This document shows, in pieces, positions 8,933 to 17,738 of a stretch of 64,000 nucleotides of DNA. A program made the position numbers and the translations under genes. Numbering within the stretch: the stretch's first letter is position 1; each line of letters begins with the position of its first letter. Source of the stretch: Shiella aurantiaca (GTDB taxonomy: Bacteria; Bacteroidota; Bacteroidia; Cytophagales; Cyclobacteriaceae). The stretch lies in assembly GCA_030412945.1 (NCBI GenBank), contig JAUHJS010000002.1, forward strand, positions 604,701 to 668,700, in the 5' to 3' direction. The notes under the pieces were generated by a model, which ran no database searches, had not been told where the DNA came from, and was given only the letters and a program-made list of their open reading frames with translations.

Positions 8933-10330
8933 ATGAAGAGAATTGCAATAATTGGAGCAGGAATAAGCGGTCTTTGTGCCGCGAAAATCTTTTTGAAGGC
9001 GGGGTTTAATGTTACTGTATTTGAAAAGGCAGAATCTATAGGCGGGTTTTGGGCAAAGGAAAAGTTGCATACGTTCATCAATCATCAAGCGACAAAGGAT
9101 GAATATAGCTTTTCTGATTTTAAAATGCCTTTAGGATATCCGGAACACCCAAGTGGTGAACAAGTATATGAATACCTGCTTAATTATTGTAGAGAATTCG
9201 ATTTGTTGAAAACTATACAGCTTAACCATGAAGTGATTGAGATGGATTGGAATGGCAGAATATGGAGTTTGAATATTGATCGTCAAGATACTTTAATTAC
9301 AGAATCTTTCCATTATGTAATAATTTGCTCAGGAGCATTAAATGAAACTAAAATACCATTTTACCCCAATTTGCAAAATTTTTTAGCCAACGGGGGGCAG
9401 GTTGTTCATTCCTCAGAGGTGGAGTCAATTGAACAATTGAAGAACAAAAGAGTGCTAGTGTCGGGGTTTGCTAAATCAGGTACTGATGTGGTGTCATATC
9501 CATCAGGCTATCTGTATTCGGAGACTTCCGTATACCAAAATGAGGAAAGTAAATTATCCCGGTTCCTCGCCAATAACCCCCACGCTAAGTACAGGCTATA
9601 TTCGCGACTTTCCGAAACCTTATTTAATTTCCATTCCGAGACGCGCATCCAAAAAATCGCACATGCGATCTATAAATCATTGATATGGCTACAACTAAGG
9701 GGATTGGAGCTTTTCTTTAAATGGCAATATGGTTTGCGTAGAATTGATATTATTCCGGAGCGTAAAACGGATGAGGTATCCATTAATGGTCTAGGTGTGG
9801 AAACTGGTAATTTTTACGAAAAAAATGGGTTGTATAAAATTAAGTCCATACAATCATCCATTAAAGAATATACGAATGAAGGGGTGCTGCTGACCGATGG
9901 AAGTAAGCTAAAGGCAGATTTGATAATTCATGATACAAGTATTATTCAAGATGTTCTGTTTCTTTCCCCGATGTATAGAAGTAAACTTCGAGATAAAAAC
10001 GGTAGGTTACGTTTATATAGGAATATTATTAGCCCTGAAATACCCAATATAGCATTTGTAGGTTTTAATTCTAATTCATTTTCACCTGTAAATTCAGAGG
10101 TGGCAGCATATTGGGTTCTTAGGCTTGTGAATGAGCAAATAAAACTGCCATCAAAAGAAGAAATGTTGGAGTCTATTTGCTCCAGTTTACTTTGGAGAAT
10201 GAAAGAATCTCCACTTGCTTTAGAGTATTCCAATACCTACATATCATCCACTAATCACCGTAATTTAGAAGAACTCTTGATGGATATGGGACTTAGATCC
10301 AAAAGAACTTCAAGTGTTATTGTTGGGTAA
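8933..10330 (+). CDS. FAD-dependent monooxygenase, FMO-like
   Basis: Predicted flavin-containing monooxygenase acting in the cytoplasm. The start is placed at ATG 8933, not at a TTG 30 bp earlier, because MKRIAIIGAGISGLCAAKIF puts the FAD-binding GxGxxG at residues 7-12, where it belongs. The adenine-ribose acidic residue follows in VTVFEKAESIGGFW. The second dinucleotide fold near residues 180-190 reads VLVSGFAKSGTD, weaker than the canonical GxGxSG. The C-terminal segment has the usual NIAFVGFNSNSFSP strand. 465 residues matches FMO and Baeyer-Villiger relatives. The substrate is unknown. Base composition is AT-rich, like the preceding lipoprotein gene, which suggests the two arrived together. 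Confidence 0.75.
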   Translation: MKRIAIIGAGISGLCAAKIFLKAGFNVTVFEKAESIGGFWAKEKLHTFINHQATKDEYSFSDFKMPLGYPEHPSGEQVYEYLLNYCREFDLLKTIQLNHEVIEMDWNGRIWSLNIDRQDTLITESFHYVIICSGALNETKIPFYPNLQNFLANGGQVVHSSEVESIEQLKNKRVLVSGFAKSGTDVVSYPSGYLYSETSVYQNEESKLSRFLANNPHAKYRLYSRLSETLFNFHSETRIQKIAHAIYKSLIWLQLRGLELFFKWQYGLRRIDIIPERKTDEVSINGLGVETGNFYEKNGLYKIKSIQSSIKEYTNEGVLLTDGSKLKADLIIHDTSIIQDVLFLSPMYRSKLRDKNGRLRLYRNIISPEIPNIAFVGFNSNSFSPVNSEVAAYWVLRLVNEQIKLPSKEEMLESICSSLLWRMKESPLALEYSNTYISSTNHRNLEELLMDMGLRSKRTSSVIVG

Positions 10331-11115
10331 TATAGGTTTGCTAAATGGTGACATACTTCAACTGGAAGTATCGGTATAAAAAAATCAACTAAAGCATGCC
10401 ATTAATAAGTTTCTTTCTCAAGAAGAATAACCTAGTAGTTTTGAAAATGATGCTACTCGCGTAAAATTTGAATTTTCTTTGTTACCTAAGTAGGAAACAA
10501 ACGGCAGAAAACTTAATTGAAACGCGATGCTCACAGCTGTAGAGAGGTGGACGTAAGTAAAAGCAATATAGAAACCACCACGAAAAATAAAACAAGAAGT
10601 TCAAATTATACCGATATCAGTTCAATGTAGTGATACTGTCGGATACATGACTATATTCATACAATTTATTTCTATAAGTAAGCTTCCCCAAAATTGCTTC
10701 ATTTGAAAATTGAGAATAAATGTTCGATTTTAAAATGGGAATTATGAAAAAGACACAATTCCCATAGATTTAAAAAGACAGCTTTAGTTCTTGCACTACA
10801 ATGTTCCCAAAAACTTCGAAATAAACTACTGAGATGCCATAGGTCATGGAATATCGAAAATTGCAGTACGCCTTTATCTCGCCAGTAACCCATGGTACGT
10901 ACAAGGCGTTCAATATAACAATAAAAGTGAATATATCTTTTAAAACCATTTGTGTAGTTAACAAATGGCCATTGAATACGTACAAAGCTGGTTGGGCAAA
11001 TACAAGGGGTTTGCTTCGCTTCGAACCTTAATTATGAAAAAAAACAGATGAATTTTATATATTTAAATTCATTGCCTAACCAGTTCAACTTTTAAGCGGA
11101 AAGGGCAAGTCCAAT
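10331..11115. other. intergenic stretch with no supported gene
   Basis: 785 bp of AT-rich sequence. Frames of 60-70 codons exist on both strands around 10700-11030 and overlap one another, but none shows a domain, signal peptide or typical codon pattern. I see no hairpin terminator for the monooxygenase gene. Confidence 0.5.
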
Positions 11116-12039
11116 ATGCAGCCTGATAAAGTAGTTGTCTATAATTATAGAGTTAAAAGAAAACTCCGTGTGGGCTTGAAAGGGCTGATTGATTTTTTCA
11201 TAAACAACCCATACAGGAACCGAACCGAAAACTCATACAGACAAGCGCGACTTATTGTATTATGTGATTTGCTTACCATCCTTGTAGATATTTTCTATGT
11301 CATAATTAGTATCTACGCCAATTTCCCTCAGGGAATAGTAGCGCTCTCCATAGCAGCATGTTTATATACAATCAATGCTTTTTTATTCAGAACTAGCCTT
11401 CCTAGTAATTTTTTAGGCAACATGTATTGCGCTATATTCTTTATGGTCATAATGGTATTAGGGTATTACTCTGGTGCGTTAAAACAACACTCTGTGATTC
11501 TGCCTTGGCTTTTGCTCGTGCCGGCCATTGCCCTTTTGCTTACCAATCGGGTTTCATCTTGGGCTTGGTGGGTAATGTGTGTGATGGGGCTTGTGGCACT
11601 CTCTCAATTGGAAAGCGAAGACACTCCCATTTTATATAATATGCAGTATGACATCGTAGTGGTGATTCTATTGCACTCCGGATTGGCATTAATCGCGCTT
11701 GTGATAAATACTGTTTTTGAAACAAATAAATCGCAAGCATTGGCTGCTTTAGAACAAGCCAATCAAAAAGTAAGTACTATAAACAATACCCTTGAAGTTC
11801 TCGTTCAGCAGAGAACTATCGAATTAGAGAATAAAAATAAAGTGTTGGAGGAGTATGCGTTTATCAATGCTCATAAATTACGTAGTCCGGTGGCTACAAT
11901 TTTAGGGCTTACCTCATTGTTGGATAGGCAAAACCTTGAAGGGGAAGCAGCAGAAATTTTAGAGCATCTGAAAAAATCTACAGAACGGCTGGATGATACA
12001 ATACGCGAAGTCCAGAGTAGAATAAGGAGTGTTGAATAA
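11116..12039 (+). CDS. membrane protein with an isolated histidine-kinase DHp domain
   Basis: 307 residues. About six hydrophobic segments lie between residues 50 and 205, followed by a coiled coil (about 210-245) and a dimerisation/histidine-phosphotransfer segment with the H-box AFINAHKLRSPVATILGL near residues 252-269. The second DHp helix follows, and the protein ends at once. No N, G1, F or G2 box of the HATPase domain is present, and none is encoded in any frame of the 220 bp downstream. As it stands it could be phosphorylated by another kinase, or regulate a kinase by forming heterodimers, but not autophosphorylate. The H-box has HKLRSP where most kinases have HELRTP. Confidence 0.65.
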   Translation: MQPDKVVVYNYRVKRKLRVGLKGLIDFFINNPYRNRTENSYRQARLIVLCDLLTILVDIFYVIISIYANFPQGIVALSIAACLYTINAFLFRTSLPSNFLGNMYCAIFFMVIMVLGYYSGALKQHSVILPWLLLVPAIALLLTNRVSSWAWWVMCVMGLVALSQLESEDTPILYNMQYDIVVVILLHSGLALIALVINTVFETNKSQALAALEQANQKVSTINNTLEVLVQQRTIELENKNKVLEEYAFINAHKLRSPVATILGLTSLLDRQNLEGEAAEILEHLKKSTERLDDTIREVQSRIRSVE

Positions 12040-12262
12040 ATGCGTAAGCAAGGCATAAAACCTTACTTCTTAAAAATGATGAAATGAAATTATAGAGCCG
12101 TACCTTACCAATCTTAAGTAAACTGCTGCTGCTAGTTCATCCAATTGTAATTGTGTTTCGGATAACTTTCTTGCCTATCTTCACTGGGGGGTGAAAACTA
12201 TCTCACCTCTTTTTTAGTTATTAGCATACCTTGATTTTTACACAACAGAAAAACGTAAACCT

Positions 12263-12793
12263 ATGAAACTGCTCCTTATCCTTTTGACCTTTTTTATGTT
12301 TTCCTTCACCACGGTGAAATCACCCGAAACACCCAAAGCTATGAGCTTATATGAATTCACTATTCCTTCACTAGAAGGCGACCCAATTGATTTTTCACAA
12401 TACAAAGGCAAGAAATTGCTGATTGTAAACACCGCTAGCAAATGCGGCTTCACCCCCCAGTACGAAGACTTGCAAAAACTGCATGAGCAATATGGCGATA
12501 AGCTAGTGATTCTTGGTTTTCCGGCCAATAACTTTGGCGGACAAGAGCCCGGCAGCAATAGCGAAATCGCCTCCTTCTGTCAGAAAAACTATGGGGTGAG
12601 CTTTCAGATGTTTGAAAAAGTGTCAGTGAAAGGCAAAGACCAGCATCCTTTGTACAAGTGGCTAGAAGAAAAAACCGGAGAAGCGCCAAGCTGGAATTTC
12701 TGTAAGTATTATGTGAGCGAAGACGGCCAAGTGGTGAAATTCTTTGGTTCTCGTGTGAAACCTATGGATGAGGCCATCTTGAGTTTGCTTTAA
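12263..12793 (+). CDS. glutathione peroxidase family thiol peroxidase, exported
   Basis: Cys-type glutathione peroxidase homologue, in bacteria usually thioredoxin-dependent, that reduces hydroperoxides. An N-terminal hydrophobic segment (residues 1-19) suggests export to the periplasm or membrane anchoring. The catalytic tetrad is visible: C61 in NTASKCGFTPQY, Q94 in FPANNFGGQEPG, and W144-N145 in SWNFCKYY. The residue after WNF is cysteine, where threonine is common. A further cysteine at about 106 is the candidate resolving residue. 176 residues is normal for the family plus a signal. A terminator follows immediately. Confidence 0.9.
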   Translation: MKLLLILLTFFMFSFTTVKSPETPKAMSLYEFTIPSLEGDPIDFSQYKGKKLLIVNTASKCGFTPQYEDLQKLHEQYGDKLVILGFPANNFGGQEPGSNSEIASFCQKNYGVSFQMFEKVSVKGKDQHPLYKWLEEKTGEAPSWNFCKYYVSEDGQVVKFFGSRVKPMDEAILSLL

Positions 12794-12814
12794 TCCCTAA
12801 AATACCTGTATTTT

Positions 12815-12857
12815 TAAAGTCAGTTGAAACTCTGTGTTCAGCTGACTTTAATTTTTT
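12815..12857 (+). terminator. terminator after the peroxidase gene
   Basis: A 14-bp stem with one G-U wobble (12815-12828 with 12837-12850), an 8-nt loop, and T6 immediately after. It ends 6 bp before the menA start codon. Confidence 0.75.
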
Positions 12858-12863
12858 ATTCCT

Positions 12864-13763
12864 ATGGCTATTTCTGTTTGGTTGAAAGCCGCCCGCCTTC
12901 GTACGCTTCCCTTGGCGCTGGCCAGTATTATTATGGGAAGCTTTTTGGCCGCCTATGTTTCGGGTTTTCGCTGGTCGGTGTTTGTACTGGCCGTTCTCAC
13001 TACTTTACTGTTACAAGTACTCAGTAACTTTGCCAACGACTATGGCGATAGCGTGCACGGTGCCGATAGTGCCGAAAGGCAAGGTCCCGACCGCGCGGTA
13101 TCTTCTGGAGCCATTTCACCTAAGCAAATGAAAATGGCCGTAGGCCTTTTCGCTTTGGCCGCTTTACTTGCCGGGCTTTCCTTGCTTTGGGTAGCATTAG
13201 GTGCCAATACGCAAGTTTTTCTTACCTTTTTGGGCCTAGGTATAGCCAGTATTTTGGCTGCCATTACGTATACTATGGGCAAAAAGCCCTATGGCTATGC
13301 CGGACTGGGCGATATTTCGGTTCTAATCTTTTTCGGCCTTGTAGGCGTAATAGGTACCTTTTACCTGCATACCCAGCGCTGGGAACCGGGCATTGTTTTC
13401 CCTGCCATTAGCTGCGGTTTGTTTGCGGTGGCCGTTCTTAACCTAAACAATATCCGCGATATCGAGTCCGATAGAAAAGCCGGCAAGCGTTCCATTCCGG
13501 TTCGCTTAGGTCGGAAAAAGGCCGTAGTGTACCATCAGCTTTTACTGTATTTTGGTCTTTTGGCCGCCATGATTTTTACCTACACCCACTACCAAAGTCC
13601 TTGGCAATGGTTGTTTTTACTAAGTTTGCCGCTGATGGTGCGCAATATTCGGGCAGTGGCCACCAAGCTCAAGCCCCAAGAGCTAGATCCTTACCTAAAG
13701 CAAATGGCACTAACTACTTTGTTTTTTGTATTGACTTTTGGAATAGGTTTATTAATTTCCTGA
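12864..13763 (+). CDS. menA: 1,4-dihydroxy-2-naphthoate polyprenyltransferase
   Basis: UbiA-superfamily membrane prenyltransferase that attaches the polyprenyl tail to dihydroxynaphthoate in menaquinone synthesis. The two aspartate-rich motifs that bind Mg-diphosphate are present: NFANDYGDSVHGADS around residue 53-67 and NNIRDIESDRKAGKRSIPVR around 193-212. About eight or nine membrane helices alternate with these loops. 299 residues is the expected length. Menaquinone would be the electron donor pool for the anaerobic enzymes encoded further right. No other men gene is in the window. The start ATG follows the preceding terminator very closely, so the promoter probably overlaps it. Confidence 0.9.
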   Translation: MAISVWLKAARLRTLPLALASIIMGSFLAAYVSGFRWSVFVLAVLTTLLLQVLSNFANDYGDSVHGADSAERQGPDRAVSSGAISPKQMKMAVGLFALAALLAGLSLLWVALGANTQVFLTFLGLGIASILAAITYTMGKKPYGYAGLGDISVLIFFGLVGVIGTFYLHTQRWEPGIVFPAISCGLFAVAVLNLNNIRDIESDRKAGKRSIPVRLGRKKAVVYHQLLLYFGLLAAMIFTYTHYQSPWQWLFLLSLPLMVRNIRAVATKLKPQELDPYLKQMALTTLFFVLTFGIGLLIS

Positions 13764-13849
13764 GCAATGTCATGAAATTTCTTGCCGAATATTTGTTATT
13801 TCCGGCATCGAAACCTTTAACTTGGTATAAATAAAACGCCTAACCTACT

Positions 13850-14689
13850 ATGAAAAAAATATTGGTTCCTACCGATTTTTCCGAACAGGCAACCTTCGCC
13901 TTAGATTTAGCGGTACAAATTGCTAAAAAGAATAACGGAGAGGTGCACGTATTGCACGTGCTGGAGCTTCCCGATGGTCATTCCTTGAATTTCACTGGAG
14001 AAGTGGCAGCTGGCGACCCCATGACGGGCGTTTTTGTGGCCCAATTGGTCAATAAAGCTAAGAAAAGCCTAGGAGCCATTAATAAGAAATATGCGAATGA
14101 AAATGTGCATACACACTTGGAAGGTGGGCATACATTTCGTTCTATCTCCAACAGCATCAGCAAGAAAAAAATTGACCTCGTAGTAATGGGGACTAAAGGT
14201 TCTAGCGGGATAGATGAATTATTAATTGGTTCTAATGCCGAGAAAGTGGTGCGTAATGCCGACTGCCCGGTGATTACGATTAAGGCTAAAACCAATGCCG
14301 ATAAAATCAAGAACATTGTTTTTGCTACCGACTTAGGTGGAAAGCAAGAAAAGTTGGTGAAGAAAGTTAAAGCGCTTCAAGAAGCATTCAATGCCAAGCT
14401 ACATATCCTGCGTGTAAACACTCCCGGCAATTTCGAAAACGAAAGAGCCATTAAGCGCAGAATGGAAGGATTTGCTAAAGATAACAAGCTGAGCAATGTT
14501 ACCCATAACATCTACAGCGATGTGTTGGAAGATGATGGCATCATGTATTTTGCCGAAAGTATTAAAGCCGATATGATTGCCATCGGTACTCACGGCCGCC
14601 AAGGCTTTATGCACATACTGGCCGGAAGCATTGCCGAAGACTTGGTAAACCATGCCAAGCGCCCCGTGTGGACATGCAAAATAGGATAA
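13850..14689 (+). CDS. universal stress protein, tandem UspA domains
   Basis: 279 residues made of two Usp domains (about 1-146 and 150-279). Each carries the nucleotide-loop signature: GTKGSSGIDELLIGSNAEKV near 125 and GTHGRQGFMHILAGSIAEDL near 248. It starts with MKKILVPTDFSEQA, the usual first strand of the family. Tandem Usp proteins are cytoplasmic, often bind ATP and help survival under starvation or redox stress. The exact role here is unknown. It ends 12 bp before a terminator, so it is probably transcribed alone. Confidence 0.88.
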   Translation: MKKILVPTDFSEQATFALDLAVQIAKKNNGEVHVLHVLELPDGHSLNFTGEVAAGDPMTGVFVAQLVNKAKKSLGAINKKYANENVHTHLEGGHTFRSISNSISKKKIDLVVMGTKGSSGIDELLIGSNAEKVVRNADCPVITIKAKTNADKIKNIVFATDLGGKQEKLVKKVKALQEAFNAKLHILRVNTPGNFENERAIKRRMEGFAKDNKLSNVTHNIYSDVLEDDGIMYFAESIKADMIAIGTHGRQGFMHILAGSIAEDLVNHAKRPVWTCKIG

Positions 14690-14701
14690 ACCATAAATCA
14701 G

Positions 14702-14722
14702 AAAGGGCTTAGGCCCTTTTTT
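14702..14722 (+). terminator. terminator after the universal stress gene
   Basis: Stem AAAGGGC / GCCCTTT with loop TTAG, then T-rich sequence. The next gene on the same strand starts 6 bp later. Confidence 0.7.
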
Positions 14723-14727
14723 ACGAG

Positions 14728-15066
14728 ATGAGCAATAAGAATAAACGAAAAGATGGTGTGGTATTCTCCACCAACCCAGATTTTGAATATCAGTTTGATG
14801 CGGAAGAAGCACCCGAAACGCTAGCTCCCAATCAGCAAGATTTGCGGGTATGGCGCGAAAACCGTGGAGGGAAAACTACTACCGTTGTAAAGGGTTTTAT
14901 AGGCTTTGATGTCGATTTGGCGGATTTAGGAAAAATGCTCAAAAATAAGTGTGGCGTGGGCGGCTCTGCCAAAGAAGGAGAAATTCTCATCCAAGGCGAC
15001 CACCGCGATAAGGTACTCGAACTGCTCGTAAAGGCAGGCTATAAGGCAAAGAAGGCAGGCGGATAG
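14728..15066 (+). CDS. SUI1/eIF1-like translation factor (YciH family)
   Basis: 112 residues with the SUI1 fold in its C-terminal two thirds: RENRGGKTTTVVKGFIGF around residue 46-63, then LGKMLKNKCGVGGSAKEGEI and IQGDHRDKVLELLVKAGY. These match bacterial YciH and archaeal/eukaryotic initiation factor 1. The bacterial role is not settled; it influences start-site fidelity in vitro. The N-terminal 45 residues are charged and variable, as in other family members. A C9/A9 homopolymer tract follows the stop codon. Confidence 0.88.
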   Translation: MSNKNKRKDGVVFSTNPDFEYQFDAEEAPETLAPNQQDLRVWRENRGGKTTTVVKGFIGFDVDLADLGKMLKNKCGVGGSAKEGEILIQGDHRDKVLELLVKAGYKAKKAGG

Positions 15067-15113
15067 TAAACTAGCCCCCCCCCAAAAAAAAAGTTGAATG
15101 TTTTAAGTTTGAA

Positions 15114-15372
15114 TTAAATTTTATGAAAGAGCTCGGTAGTAAACTGAGCTTTTCCATTTAGGCTAGTTTTTATGCTATGCTAATCATAATAGTGAATGTG
15201 TCGTTTTATTTCTGTTTTAAGCTCTTGTATTGACGGGTACTTTTTCAAGTAAATAGTTCAGGATTGAGTGTTCCAAAGAAGTTTTCCATGATGGTGTTAT
15301 CCAAGCAGTTTCCTTTTCTAGGCATTCTGATTTGGATTTCTTTTTCATACATAGGCATCAATAGGTGTCCAA
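15114..15372 (-). pseudogene. remnant of an IS3-family (IS150-like) transposase orfB
   Basis: Read on the minus strand, this stretch encodes MPRKGNCLDNTIMENFFGTL, the conserved RKGNCxDNxxxENFF block around the last catalytic glutamate of IS3-family transposases. A stop and frame change follow, then KYPSIQELKTEIKRHIHYYD, a second stop, and HSIKTSLNGKAQ, the expected C-terminus. The reading frame is broken at least twice, and the N-terminal two thirds and both ends of the element are missing. Only the last 85 or so codons survive, next to the stop of the DUF3667 gene. It is an old insertion and cannot transpose. Confidence 0.8.
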
Positions 15373-15409
15373 CTTTTGGGGGATAACAATAAAAGAGGCT
15401 TTCTTGATT

Positions 15410-16498
15410 TTAAAATAGAAGAAAGCTTATGAACAGCTCACCCACAAAAAAGGTGAGTATGCAGAACATATATAAAAATCCTAATAGCAGGAATTTGAAA
15501 ATTGTTTTGCCCCAGCCTTGCTCATAAAAGCGATGAAAGGAAAATAGGCTATAAAATGAGGCTACCATAAAGAAAATCGTAAAGGCCCATCCTTTTTGCT
15601 CATCGTTGAAGCTATTGTTGAAATAAAGAAAACAACTTAAGGCTCCGTATATCAAATAGGAAAAGCTGTGTAGGTGTATGGCATGGATTAGGTGGCCAAT
15701 GTATAAGGTTTCTCTCTGGCGGAAATACAGAATCTTAAGCAGAAAGGCAAAAAGAGGAATTAGCAAAAACATCATCAGTGGAATGTTTTTTAACACATAG
15801 GAGAGAAATACCTCTGAGTCTTTGTTCTGGATTTTGCGAAGTTGTCGGGTAGCTTTTCGTAAAAAGGGCTTCTCCAGTTTCATGGTATCCAGCAAGGCTT
15901 CATCGCTTATGCTATCTACTTTTCGGTACTTTTTGTATTTGCTATAGGCTTCACCGCTAATACCTAAAAATCCATCCTCCACCTCGGTAGTATCGGCATA
16001 GTCAACTAGCTTTTTACCCTCCGGAAGTGCCACGAATTGCTGCTTGGCATTGGCAGAGTCTAAAGCCTCCAACCCTTTTCTGAACTCATTGGCAGTTAAT
16101 TGTACCACCGAGTCCTTTTGTGCTTCGGACATTTCCTTAGGATCTACATCTATATTTATTACGGCCTGATCCCCATAGTCTTTGGTCAGTAATAGGGATA
16201 AAAAGAAGAAGAAGAATACCGAAATGACAAGATATAAGCGAAAAGGGTTCACATAGGCCGCTCGTTTTCCCTGACGGTACATAGCGGAAAGATAGCCCGG
16301 CTTGAAAAAGAAGGGTACTATGCTATGAAAAAGCCGCGAGTCGAAGGCAAGGGTATTAGAGAAGAAATCGTATAAGATCATTCCCAAAGGAAGATTGCTA
16401 TCAGTATTTTCTTGCCCGCAATTCGAACAGAACTCATGATGCCTTTCCAGGCGCTGTCCGCAGTTAAGGCACAAGGGAGTTTTTCTTCTTTTCTTCAT
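15410..16498 (-). CDS. DUF3667 family membrane protein with zinc ribbon
   Basis: 362 residues. The N-terminus is a zinc ribbon with two Cys pairs, CLNCGQ and CSNCGQ (residues 10-30). The characteristic segment FKPGYLSAMYRQGKRAAYVNPFRLYL follows, which defines DUF3667, and then about four or five membrane helices (about 92-112, 245-360). The central, mostly polar region (residues 115-235) is probably extracytoplasmic. Function is unknown; the family is widespread in Bacteroidota. The gene is transcribed toward the IS3 remnant and has no apparent operon partners. Confidence 0.8.
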   Translation of the reverse strand: MKKRRKTPLCLNCGQRLERHHEFCSNCGQENTDSNLPLGMILYDFFSNTLAFDSRLFHSIVPFFFKPGYLSAMYRQGKRAAYVNPFRLYLVISVFFFFFLSLLLTKDYGDQAVINIDVDPKEMSEAQKDSVVQLTANEFRKGLEALDSANAKQQFVALPEGKKLVDYADTTEVEDGFLGISGEAYSKYKKYRKVDSISDEALLDTMKLEKPFLRKATRQLRKIQNKDSEVFLSYVLKNIPLMMFLLIPLFAFLLKILYFRQRETLYIGHLIHAIHLHSFSYLIYGALSCFLYFNNSFNDEQKGWAFTIFFMVASFYSLFSFHRFYEQGWGKTIFKFLLLGFLYMFCILTFFVGELFISFLLF

Positions 16499-16680
16499 AT
16501 CCCGAAAAATTACAAAAAAACTGAATCAATGCACTTTCTCCTTCCTAAATCTTCTTTTTTTACCCGTAAAAGTCCCTCTTGTCTTAGGTAAATCCATTTT
16601 TGCAGACATTTTGCTCTAAATTTTCTCTTATATTTACTTTATTGATATCTTTGAAAATCAATTTTTTAATATTACCGATT

Positions 16681-17688
16681 GTGTATATCTGTAAAAGAAT
16701 AGTTCCTGTACTCGTTTTGCTACTTTTCGGTACAGCCGTGTTTTCTCAGAAAACCACCGTTACCTATGAAGAACTGTACGATGCTCCTTATGACATCAAT
16801 AAGTTGTTCGTTGGTTTTCAACCCATTTATGGAGAAACTTTCGTCACGAATGTGAACTTAGGCTTTGGTCTTGAGGCCACTTATTTTATGAACAATAAGT
16901 TGGACTTTCGGGCGCATTTTAGGATGCCGTATTATCAAGGGACTGATTTTGAACGTAATGTGGCGCGCCAAAATGAAAATAATCTTATCGTGAACGCACC
17001 TTTCAATTTTATGTATGTAGAGGCAGGTGCCACCTACCATATTATTGATATCGAGAAAGATTCAAAAAGTAAGCTTCCGCTCTATTCCAAAAACTATAAA
17101 GGAAGCAAATGGGCCTCACGTGTACCCCAAAAAATGGAGGTACCCAATACCAAGCGCGAAGTAGTAGGGATACGCTTGGGTGGAATTTTCTTTAAATCAG
17201 CTACCGACTTGGTGCGTGCTACCGAAAAGCAGAATATTACTTTGGTGGATACCGAAGGAGGTAGTTTTCCGGCCAATACCCATATTTATGGAAATGTGAC
17301 CTCACCAAGCATATATATTGGCGGTTCATTATCATGGATTAAGAACTTTGCGGCCAAGCCAGACAAAACCTTTGCCGTGGTCACCGATGACCATATTTTT
17401 ACCAGCTTTGTCGATTTATTGATTTCCCCTTTTGTAACGGTTGAAGATATTCGCTACGGCCCAGTAGGTAATGTGCAAGTATTTAAAGGGGATCAAATAA
17501 AGACCAGTTTTCTGGGATTCCGAATGGGAGTTGATGGGAAATTTAACCGTGAATTCAGCTGGGCCTATGGTGCAGAGTGGGGCTATCGCCCAACAGTGCA
17601 AGGGCGTGGATTTTACTCCATGATAAAAGTGAGCTTCCCGGTATATAGCACCAATCTCGATTACTCGGTAGAGGCATTCGGTCGATAA
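16681..17688 (+). CDS. exported protein, probably outer-membrane beta-barrel
   Basis: No ATG start gives a sensible signal peptide. GTG at 16681 gives MYICKRIVPVLVLLLFGTAVFS, a clean Sec signal cut before QKTTV, so it is chosen over a TTG 81 bp upstream. The mature part alternates hydrophobic and polar residues with many aromatics (LFVGFQPIYGETF, LGFGLEATYFM, FRMGVDGKFN, WGYRPTVQGRGFYSMIKVSF), the pattern of a small outer-membrane barrel. No named family was recognised. A terminator follows. Confidence 0.65.
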   Translation: MYICKRIVPVLVLLLFGTAVFSQKTTVTYEELYDAPYDINKLFVGFQPIYGETFVTNVNLGFGLEATYFMNNKLDFRAHFRMPYYQGTDFERNVARQNENNLIVNAPFNFMYVEAGATYHIIDIEKDSKSKLPLYSKNYKGSKWASRVPQKMEVPNTKREVVGIRLGGIFFKSATDLVRATEKQNITLVDTEGGSFPANTHIYGNVTSPSIYIGGSLSWIKNFAAKPDKTFAVVTDDHIFTSFVDLLISPFVTVEDIRYGPVGNVQVFKGDQIKTSFLGFRMGVDGKFNREFSWAYGAEWGYRPTVQGRGFYSMIKVSFPVYSTNLDYSVEAFGR

Positions 17689-17711
17689 AAAAGAAACATA
17701 CCATTTAATTG

Positions 17712-17734
17712 AAAGGCTCTTGTAGCCTTTTTTT
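17712..17734 (+). terminator. terminator between the barrel gene and hutI
   Basis: Stem AAAGGCT / AGCCTTT, 5-nt loop, followed by a T-run that touches the region just before the hutI ATG. Confidence 0.7.
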
Positions 17735-17738
17735 GTTT

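Noticed and set aside
10699..11031. Overlapping 60-71 codon frames on both strands before the kinase-like gene
   Set aside because: They overlap each other and lack coding signs; likely chance frames.
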